DNA of 64,000 nt. It comes from Staphylococcus lutrae. Its GTDB lineage: Bacteria; Bacillota; Bacilli; Staphylococcales; Staphylococcaceae. Where the stretch lies: contig NZ_CP020773.1 of assembly GCF_002101335.1 (NCBI RefSeq), positions 1 to 64,000 on the forward strand, read 5' to 3'. A model generated the notes under the pieces. It saw only the letters and a list, made by a program, of their open reading frames with translations, did no database searches and was not told the DNA's origin. A program made the translations under genes and the position numbers. Shown here in pieces: positions 57,897 to 64,000 of this stretch (its first letter is position 1; every line of letters starts with the position of its first letter).

Positions 57897-58252
57897 TATG
57901 AATGAATCCCCTCTTTATACCCTAACATTTCAACATCTTGATAAAGTTTTTCGAGATTGTAGTAACTGCGTTCATCTTTATGGAAAACATGAACGACCAC
58001 ATCTACCAAATCAATCAAAATCCATCGCGCTTCATTAAAACCTTCCATACGTTTCACTTCAACTTGTTGCGCTTCAGCCGCTTCCTTTATCGCTCTAGCA
58101 ATAGCTTGAACTTGTCTTTCATTGTTACCATGGCAGACAACGAAAAAGTCTGTTAAATCAGATATCTCTTGCATATTTAATGAAATGATATCTTCTGCTT
58201 TTTTGGCATCGGCTGTTTTAACTGTTAACATTAATAATTCTTTCGTATTCAT
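57896..58252 (-). CDS. rsfS: Ribosomal silencing factor RsfS
   Basis: RsfS binds L14 on the 50S subunit and blocks joining to 30S in starvation. The 118-residue protein has the typical SDLTDFFVVCHGNNERQVQAIA and WILIDLVDVVVHVFHKDERSYYNLEKL. Its ATG is next to the yqeK stop with AGGATGG upstream. Confidence 0.94.
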   Translation of the reverse strand: MNTKELLMLTVKTADAKKAEDIISLNMQEISDLTDFFVVCHGNNERQVQAIARAIKEAAEAQQVEVKRMEGFNEARWILIDLVDVVVHVFHKDERSYYNLEKLYQDVEMLGYKEGIHS

Positions 58253-58837
58253 TTAACCATCCTTTATTGTAGAATCATTTAAATTATAGTAATTCAGACA
58301 ATCAATTGTTGACTGATACACACTGATATCCTTTTGAACGAGATACAATACAGTACGTTTTGAAATTTCATAAATGGTACGGTCCAACCCACCGCCATTG
58401 TATACCATATTTCTAATTTCATCCACTTTAGGCGTATTTCTACCGGGTTCAATATAATCTGCAATGAAAACTAATTTTTCCGTTTTAGTCATTTGTTTAC
58501 GTCCAGTTGTATGGTTATAAATGGCTAACAAAACTTCTTCATCCGTAATATTATACTGGTGCTTCATTAGTGCAGCACAAACAGGGCCGTGAAGTATTTC
58601 TGAACCGTAACTTAACAAATCATGATTGAGGTCATACTTTGTTACTTGCTGATATAAAAAACTCAAATCATCGTATTTACAAAAATCATGTAATATACCG
58701 GCAAGTTCGGCTTTTTCTTCATCCCCTTCATATAATTGTGCAAGTTTTACCGCCGTTTCAGCAACACGCATCGAATGTTCAAATCTTTTTTTAGGTAATT
58801 TTTGTTCAACCAATTCAATCGCAAATGTTCGCTCCAT
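58253..58837 (-). CDS. yqeK: HD-domain phosphohydrolase YqeK
   Basis: A 194-residue HD protein. The metal pattern is RFEHSMRVAE, ILHDFCKYD, and late HTTGRKQM with FIADYIEPGR. YqeK proteins hydrolyse Ap4A symmetrically. It overlaps nadD by 23 bases. Its ATG follows AAGGAGAG. Confidence 0.92.
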   Translation of the reverse strand: MERTFAIELVEQKLPKKRFEHSMRVAETAVKLAQLYEGDEEKAELAGILHDFCKYDDLSFLYQQVTKYDLNHDLLSYGSEILHGPVCAALMKHQYNITDEEVLLAIYNHTTGRKQMTKTEKLVFIADYIEPGRNTPKVDEIRNMVYNGGGLDRTIYEISKRTVLYLVQKDISVYQSTIDCLNYYNLNDSTIKDG

Positions 58838-59396
58838 ATAATCTCTCCTTCAGTATATATTGCTCGACGTTTAAAGGGACCCACATATGAATGGTTTGAT
58901 CATTTGTCCTTCTATGGCGAATTTCTGTCGAACTGATTGCCATTTCAGGTATGTGAATGGTGATGATTGCAGTGTCATTCGCTTGTATTTCATAACCGCG
59001 GTTCACAACAATAAATGTAACAAACTGTTTTAAACGATCGATTTGATACCAACGATCTAATTGTTCATACTGATCTGTACCAATAACAAAATACAGCTTT
59101 GCGTCAGGTGATTCACGTTGAATGTTCAACATCGTCTCATAAGTGTAACTATTCCCTTTTCGCTCAATTTCATCTAATCGTAACGTGCCAAATCCTAAAT
59201 TTTGTATCACCAGTTTGACCATGTGAATCCGATGTGCGACATCAATCCATTGATCATGTTTCTTTAACGGAGACATATAACTCGGCATAAAATAAAAATG
59301 ATCCGGTTGTATTTTTGCATTAACTTCACTGGCCACCATCTCATGTCCACTGTGAATTGGATTGAATTGTCCACCGTAAACAACAATATTTTCCAT
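58815..59396 (-). CDS. nadD: Nicotinate-nucleotide adenylyltransferase
   Basis: NadD makes deamido-NAD from NaMN and ATP. The 193-residue protein has the nucleotidyl-transferase start VVYGGQFNPIHSGHEMVA and the late ISSTEIRHR (ISST motif). It has little ribosome site of its own; its ATG lies one base after the yhbY stop, so coupling is likely. Confidence 0.95.
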   Translation of the reverse strand: MENIVVYGGQFNPIHSGHEMVASEVNAKIQPDHFYFMPSYMSPLKKHDQWIDVAHRIHMVKLVIQNLGFGTLRLDEIERKGNSYTYETMLNIQRESPDAKLYFVIGTDQYEQLDRWYQIDRLKQFVTFIVVNRGYEIQANDTAIITIHIPEMAISSTEIRHRRTNDQTIHMWVPLNVEQYILKERLYGANICD

Positions 59397-59397
59397 T

Positions 59398-59691
59398 TTA
59401 CGGCAACTCGATTTGTTTATTTTCTTGCGATGTTTTGTATAATACTATCATTGATCCAATCAATTGAACTAATTCACTGTCAGTGGCACGACTAATCGAT
59501 AATGCTAAATCCTTTTTGTCATCCATATTATTTTGTAATATATGAATCTTAATCAATTCTCGATTTTCTAAAGTATCCTTTATTTGTTCCACCATATTAT
59601 CGTTAATACCGGCCTTACCAATTTGAAATATTGGATCGATGTGATGTGCCTTACTTCTTAAAAACCTTTTTTGTTTACCTGTTAATGCCAT
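59398..59691 (-). CDS. yhbY: RNA-binding protein YhbY (YqeI), CRM domain
   Basis: The 97-residue CRM-domain protein associates with the pre-50S ribosome. It begins LTGKQKRFLRSKAH and has the conserved GKAGI loop and the ISRATDSELVQLIGSMIVLYK end. It lies between aroE and nadD with ten and one-base gaps. Confidence 0.93.
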   Translation of the reverse strand: MALTGKQKRFLRSKAHHIDPIFQIGKAGINDNMVEQIKDTLENRELIKIHILQNNMDDKKDLALSISRATDSELVQLIGSMIVLYKTSQENKQIELP

Positions 59692-59701
59692 AACGGCCTC
59701 C

Positions 59702-60505
59702 TTATTTTGTAAGTTTATTCAGTACTGTGTTTCTCATTTCCGAAATATCGCTCTCTAAACCCGTCCATATTCTAAAACTTTCAGCCCCTTGATAAATAAA
59801 CATATCTAAACCATTATATATGGCGCATTGTTTTTTGGCGGCTTCTTTTAAAAACGTTGTCTCTAATGGCACATATACGATATCACATACAAGTACATCC
59901 GTTTTTAACATATCAAACGTAATCACACTTTCTGTCGATTGATCCATGCCTACGGGTGTCGTGTTGACAATAATATCAAACTGTTGTGCAATCCTTGGCA
60001 CATCTGCTAGCTCATATTGTCGAACGGGGAGTTGCCAGTCATCAAAACGCGCTCGTGTACGATTGGCTACTGAGATCGGGTGTTGTGTGACTTTGTCTAA
60101 TGCATATGAAATGCCTTTGCTCGCCCCTCCTGCACCAAGTATTAAGATACGAGCATTCCATAAATCACTATATCGGGTTTTTAGCCCTTTAACAAACCCT
60201 AATCCATCCGTATTATATCCAATCCACTTCCCATGATCGATTTTAACTGTATTCACTGCACCGATTGCGCGAGCTTCATCCGAGATGTCATCAAGATAGT
60301 CCATAATACGGGCTTTATGTGGCAAAGTAACATTAAATCCATCCAAATGCTTTTCACTAATAATATCTCTAATATGATGGAAATGTGCAGGCGGGATATT
60401 GAGTGCTTCATATTCATAGTTCAAATTTAAACTTTTAAAATTCGCATGATGCATTAACGGCGATAGCGAATGTTCAATGGGGTGTCCAATTACAGCAAAT
60501 TTCAC
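59702..60505 (-). CDS. aroE: Shikimate dehydrogenase
   Basis: AroE reduces dehydroshikimate to shikimate with NADPH. The 267-residue protein has HSLSPLMHHANF, FNVTLPHKARIM, NTDGLGF, ILGAGGASKGISYAL and the YNGLDMFIYQGAESF end. I use GTG at 60505 (MKFAVIGHP), six bases after GGAGAG. An ATG two codons earlier is almost on top of the ribosome site. It follows yqeH by 12 bases. Confidence 0.94.
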   Translation of the reverse strand: MKFAVIGHPIEHSLSPLMHHANFKSLNLNYEYEALNIPPAHFHHIRDIISEKHLDGFNVTLPHKARIMDYLDDISDEARAIGAVNTVKIDHGKWIGYNTDGLGFVKGLKTRYSDLWNARILILGAGGASKGISYALDKVTQHPISVANRTRARFDDWQLPVRQYELADVPRIAQQFDIIVNTTPVGMDQSTESVITFDMLKTDVLVCDIVYVPLETTFLKEAAKKQCAIYNGLDMFIYQGAESFRIWTGLESDISEMRNTVLNKLTK

Positions 60506-60517
60506 AATCATCTCTCC

Positions 60518-61618
60518 TTACATGATCGATGGTCTAAGCGTGACATCCACTTTTTGTGGGACGATTATATTTAATTCAGCACCTGCTTCAACCGTAACGA
60601 AACCAAGGCCTGAAATCATGATGTCCTTTTTCTCATTTCCTGTAGACAAATGTACGGTTTTTAATTGCTCAAAATCGAATGGGTCATCTGGAGATGGAGG
60701 TGTTAACAGGACACCGATTTGTTTTTTCCATAAATCATCAGCTTTTTCCAATTTTGTTCGATGAATATTTAATTCATTTGAAAAGTAACAAACAAGCGGA
60801 CGTTTTCCGCCTTTTAAGTAATCAACACGGGCGAGCCCACCAATAAACAATGATTGTGCTTCATTCAATTGATAAACCCGTTGCTTAATTTCTTTTTTAG
60901 GCATAATGGTCGTTAATGCTTTTGTGGACACATAATGAGTCATTTGATGTGCTTGAATAATCCCAGGCGTATCAAACATATAGTGCGTATCGTCAATCGG
61001 AATATCAATCATATCTAACGTAGTGCCCGGAATACGTGATGTCGTAACCACATTTTTTTCACCAACTGTTTGTTCAATCAACTTATTAATCAATGTTGAT
61101 TTCCCAACATTCGTTGTACCTACAATGTACACGTCTTGATTTTCACGATATTTTTCTATTGTTTCAATTAATCGTTCTATTCCAATACCTTTATGTGCAG
61201 AAATCAAACATACATCTTCAGGATACAAACCATAAGATTTTGCTAATCTTCTCAACCATTCTGTCACACGTCGTTGATTAATCTGTTTAGGTAATAAATC
61301 GATTTTATTTCCAACTAAAATAATCTTCTTATTTCCTACAATTCGTTTGATTGCATGAATAAAAGACCCTTCAAAATCAAAGACATCCACTAGATTTACG
61401 ACAATCCCTGCTTTATCAGCTAAACCATTCAACAATTTTAGAAAGTCTTCACTTTCCATACCGACATCCTGGACTTCATTGTAATTTTTCAGCCTAAAGC
61501 AACGACGACAAATGACGTCCTCTTTGTGCAAGCTCGCTTGTGGAACGTAGCCCGGCTTTTGTGGATCATCTGATTGAAGTGTGGCACCACAGCCTATGCA
61601 TTTCAATGATTCATTCAA
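60518..61618 (-). CDS. yqeH: Ribosome biogenesis GTPase YqeH
   Basis: YqeH is a circularly permuted GTPase for 30S assembly. The 366-residue protein has an N-terminal zinc finger (CIGCGATLQ, CRRCFRL), G4 VGNKIDLLP before G1 GTTNVGKSTLI, and G3 DTPGIIQA. It directly abuts yqeG. Confidence 0.95.
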   Translation of the reverse strand: MNESLKCIGCGATLQSDDPQKPGYVPQASLHKEDVICRRCFRLKNYNEVQDVGMESEDFLKLLNGLADKAGIVVNLVDVFDFEGSFIHAIKRIVGNKKIILVGNKIDLLPKQINQRRVTEWLRRLAKSYGLYPEDVCLISAHKGIGIERLIETIEKYRENQDVYIVGTTNVGKSTLINKLIEQTVGEKNVVTTSRIPGTTLDMIDIPIDDTHYMFDTPGIIQAHQMTHYVSTKALTTIMPKKEIKQRVYQLNEAQSLFIGGLARVDYLKGGKRPLVCYFSNELNIHRTKLEKADDLWKKQIGVLLTPPSPDDPFDFEQLKTVHLSTGNEKKDIMISGLGFVTVEAGAELNIIVPQKVDVTLRPSIM

Positions 61619-62146
61619 TTATGATTCCTCCCATTTAATATAACCTTTTCTTTTAAAATGTTTAAGCAATCGCCGCTCAACTAAACGGTTAAATTGAGTG
61701 ATTAAACCGTCAGAGTTTTTGACCGGAACAACCATAATCGTATACAGACCATTGCGATTCCCTCCAAATACATCGGTCATCATTTGATCACCAATCACCA
61801 CGGTCTCATGTTGTTGTAACGCCATTTGTTGCATTGCACGGCGCAATGATTTTCCTCTTGGTTTTTGAGCTTTAAAAATATAATCCACTTTTAAATCCCG
61901 ACAGAAAGATTGCACGCGTTGCGCGTTATTATTTGAGACAATCGTAACTTTAAACCCTTTCTCGTCTAATTGCTCAAACCATGTTTTCACTTTAGGGGTC
62001 GGTTCTGCCTCATCCCACCCGACTAACGTATTATCTAGATCGGTTATAATACCGGTAATATTTAATGCTTTAAGTTTATCTAAATCAATTTCATAAATTG
62101 AGTTCACATATTGATTTGGTAAAAATAATCGCTTGATGATCCCCAT
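61619..62146 (-). CDS. yqeG: HAD-family phosphatase YqeG
   Basis: The 175-residue protein has HAD motifs ITDLDNTLVGWD, IVSNNN and VIGDQMMTDVFGGN, close to YqeG and phosphatidylglycerophosphatase-type HADs. The substrate is unknown. Two ATG codons are adjacent; the second is six bases after GGAGG. It heads the yqeG-yqeH-aroE-yhbY-nadD-yqeK-rsfS-yqeM operon. Confidence 0.92.
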   Translation of the reverse strand: MGIIKRLFLPNQYVNSIYEIDLDKLKALNITGIITDLDNTLVGWDEAEPTPKVKTWFEQLDEKGFKVTIVSNNNAQRVQSFCRDLKVDYIFKAQKPRGKSLRRAMQQMALQQHETVVIGDQMMTDVFGGNRNGLYTIMVVPVKNSDGLITQFNRLVERRLLKHFKRKGYIKWEES

Positions 62147-62218
62147 CATTTTCCTCCACTTTAAAAGACTTCATTCGTCATATTATATCATAAAGCTAAC
62201 CGTTGGGCGTGTATTTCT

Positions 62219-62905
62219 TTAAAGCACTTTGACCAGTTCGTTGACCATTTCACTTGATGACTTTGCAGCAATTTTTAAAAAGGCTTCAAACGTCATACCG
62301 GCTTCCTTGTTTGCCAGATCGGATATGGCTCGTGTAATGATAAACGGCACACGGTATTGATAACATGTCTGTGCAATAGCAGTCGCTTCCATTTCGGTCG
62401 CTAATGCATCAGGAAAATGGGCTAAAATCGCTTCACGTTGTTCATTCGTTCCTATGAAACTGTCCCCAGAAACAATGAGCCCGCTCTTGCCCGTTTGATC
62501 GAGTTGTTCTAATAAATGCATGACTTTTTCAAACAAGACCGTATCAGCTTCAAATTGCGCAGGCATTCCTGGAATTTGTCCTTGTGCATAACCAAATGCG
62601 CAGGCATCTACGTCATGATAGGCCACATGACGACTAACAACAACATCGCCTAACTCTAATTCTGGCTGTAATCCTCCCGCTGAACCTGTATTAATAATAC
62701 AATCCGGTTCAAAACGATCGATGAGTAAACTCGTTGAAATTGCCGCATTCACTTTCCCGATACCGCTTTGTGTTAAAACGATTTCCTTGTCATTCAAATA
62801 CCCTTTATAAAAAATGACATGCGCCACTTTAATTTCTTCTAACGCTGTCATTTGAGATTTTAAAATTTCAATTTCTTCCTCCATCGCACCGATGATTCCA
62901 ATCAT
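62219..62905 (-). CDS. mtnN: 5'-methylthioadenosine/S-adenosylhomocysteine nucleosidase
   Basis: MtnN cleaves MTA and SAH, recycling by-products of SAM use and feeding AI-2 precursors. The 228-residue protein starts [16 protein letters not shown], with the NTGSAGGLQ ribose site, and late EMEATAIAQ and RAISDLA. The ATG at 62905 follows AAGGAGG. A longer frame upstream has no ribosome site. Confidence 0.96.
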   Translation of the reverse strand: MIGIIGAMEEEIEILKSQMTALEEIKVAHVIFYKGYLNDKEIVLTQSGIGKVNAAISTSLLIDRFEPDCIINTGSAGGLQPELELGDVVVSRHVAYHDVDACAFGYAQGQIPGMPAQFEADTVLFEKVMHLLEQLDQTGKSGLIVSGDSFIGTNEQREAILAHFPDALATEMEATAIAQTCYQYRVPFIITRAISDLANKEAGMTFEAFLKIAAKSSSEMVNELVKVL

Positions 62906-63148
62906 TGAATTGCCTCCTTCAAATTTCAAATCTATTTTACATATCAATTTATCGTTGTTATTTTATCATATTTAACAATAAGATAGCATTTTTATTAGAA
63001 TCTAGGCAGCGCGAAAAATACGATATTGATTTCGAGTTAACCAGATTTTATCACTGTTCATAATTTTCTCACGCGCATTACCGCTCTTCAAACTCAATGA
63101 TGTTTAAACCACATTTCTACTTTAGTATTTCATACCTATATAAAATGC
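62906..63148. other. Spacer upstream of mtnN
   Basis: The 352-base gap holds a possible extended -10 on the minus strand (TGA-TAAAAT at 62960-62968) for mtnN and the terminator of the next gene. The rest shows nothing I can name. Confidence 0.4.
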
Positions 63149-63187
63149 ACCGTAAAAGTTAGGATTGTGGTATCCAACTTTTACGGT
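63149..63187 (-). terminator. Terminator of the NRAMP gene
   Basis: ACCGTAAAAGTTGGAT (63172-63187, minus) pairs with ATCCTAACTTTTACGGT (63149-63165) with one bulge and is followed by GCATTTTAT. It lies about 70 bases after the gene's stop. Confidence 0.75.
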
Positions 63188-63257
63188 ACATCGCATTCAT
63201 TCAGTTCTTCATCGTGAAGCGCGAATCAAATTGACATTCTATAGATGAACATCGTGA

Positions 63258-64000
63258 TTAATGACTCCACAAATCAGCAAGCCCTTGTAGAGAAAAGAAT
63301 CCAGTGAACATCGTCACCACAACTGCCACAATGCCAAACAATAACATCCATGTCGGGTGTTGATAGTCACCAACGATTCGCTTGTTTTTCGAAGCAATCA
63401 AAACCGTTCCCAAAATAATAGGGAGTATTAATCCATTGAGCGCACCTGCAATGATTAATAATTTAACTGGTCGCCCTATGAAAAGAAAAATAAGCGTTGA
63501 AACAACAATAAATGCAACGACAACATAATTATCATAGGTTTTTATTTTATTATGCAACGTTTTGATGAATGTTGTACTTGTATAAGCTGACCCAATGACA
63601 GATGACATCGCTGCAGCAAAAAGTACAATTCCGAAAATATTTTTACCGATTGGTCCAATCGCATGTTCGAAAACAGAAGCCGGTGGATTTTCAGGATTTA
63701 AGGTTACTCCCGTTACAACAACACCCAAGACTGCTAAAAAGAGCAGCGTTCTCATCACACCAGTCGTTAAAATTGCAGTAATTGCAGAACGATTGACAAA
63801 CGGCAAATAATTTTTACCTTTAATATCTGCATCCAAAATACGGTGTGCGCCTGCAAAAGTGATATATCCTCCAACTGTCCCCCCTACAAGTGTAATAATT
63901 GGAAGTACAAGTACTGCTGGATTTTCGGGTAAAATCGTATGTTTTGCTGCATCTAAATATGGCGGATGGGATTGAATCATCACATATCCAACAATCAAAA
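63258..64000 (-). CDS. NRAMP-family divalent cation transporter, C-terminal part
   Basis: About 247 residues of the C-terminal end, continuing past the right edge. It has eight or so hydrophobic segments and GGTVGGYITFAGAHRI, VIGSAYTSTTFIKTL and the NGLILPIILGTVLIA stretch of the YcsG-like NRAMP group. In S. aureus such a gene stands next to 5-oxoprolinase (ycsF/pxp) genes, which may follow. The substrate could be a cation linked to that pathway, but this is uncertain. Confidence 0.82.
   Translation of the reverse strand, partial: LIVGYVMIQSHPPYLDAAKHTILPENPAVLVLPIITLVGGTVGGYITFAGAHRILDADIKGKNYLPFVNRSAITAILTTGVMRTLLFLAVLGVVVTGVTLNPENPPASVFEHAIGPIGKNIFGIVLFAAAMSSVIGSAYTSTTFIKTLHNKIKTYDNYVVVAFIVVSTLIFLFIGRPVKLLIIAGALNGLILPIILGTVLIASKNKRIVGDYQHPTWMLLFGIVAVVVTMFTGFFSLQGLADLWSH

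Overview
The window is a stretch of core chromosome from a low-GC Gram-positive coccus, almost certainly a Staphylococcus. The proteins are staphylococcal throughout: PBP3 with its active serine at residue 392, a Zur with the long histidine run, CshB, FloA, single-chain GlyS and ComEC. The window also carries ispG and ispH, the last two enzymes of the non-mevalonate (MEP) isoprenoid route. S. aureus and most staphylococci use mevalonate instead. MEP enzymes are known from the S. intermedius/pseudintermedius/delphini and S. schleiferi/coagulans lineages, so the source is probably one of these. Nearly all genes lie on the minus strand. The exceptions are ispG, ispH, glyS and rpsT. I see no insertion sequence, prophage, CRISPR array, rRNA or tRNA gene.

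Layout from left to right. 1-1830: start of gcvPA, gcvT and a glycine riboswitch. 1820-5968: aroK at the tail of the comGA-GG competence pseudopilus operon. 6036-10173: metallo-beta-lactamase-fold hydrolase, YqgV, glucokinase, YqgQ, rhomboid protease and 5-FTHF cyclo-ligase. 10377-14803: the pstSCAB-phoU phosphate operon behind a row of Pho boxes. 15043-17893: pbp3 and sodA. 18312-25268: ispG, zur-znuB-znuC with a Zur box, nfo, cshB and ispH. 25373-31687: NIF3-like protein, trmK, sigA, dnaG, the YqfL dikinase regulator and ccpN. 32144-40864: glyS under a T-box, recO, era, cdd, dgkA, ybeY, phoH, an unknown membrane protein, floA, nfeD and rpsU. 41064-48925: mtaB, rsmE, prmA, dnaJ, dnaK, grpE and hrcA with CIRCE. 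48989-57123: hemW, lepA, rpsT, holA and the comEA-EB-EC DNA-uptake operon. 57174-62905: yqeM, rsfS, yqeK, nadD, yhbY, aroE, yqeH, yqeG and mtnN. 63258-64000: the C-terminal part of an NRAMP-type transporter.

The order closely follows the Bacillus subtilis comG-to-mtnN region, including the positions of ispG, ispH and pst. This favours an ancestral arrangement over recent gain. Two gene positions known from relatives (rpmG beside the 5-FTHF cyclo-ligase, yqeY after rpsU) are empty here.

The best candidate for something new is a shared control element in front of the two competence operons. comGA and comEA are each preceded by a 53-base stretch of identical length and layout. It has ACAAGTAAAAAA, ten bases, ACGTGTA, and a terminator stem whose 3' arm carries the Shine-Dalgarno and whose U-tract runs into the ATG. 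A promoter sitting inside the terminator would start mRNA with a free ribosome site, while read-through RNA would both terminate and hide it. Other points are genes without a standard start codon (comGE, ccpN), an 8-codon leader overlapping the pbp3 start, a Thr159 SodA, and a glycine riboswitch whose first stem lies in the aroK stop region.
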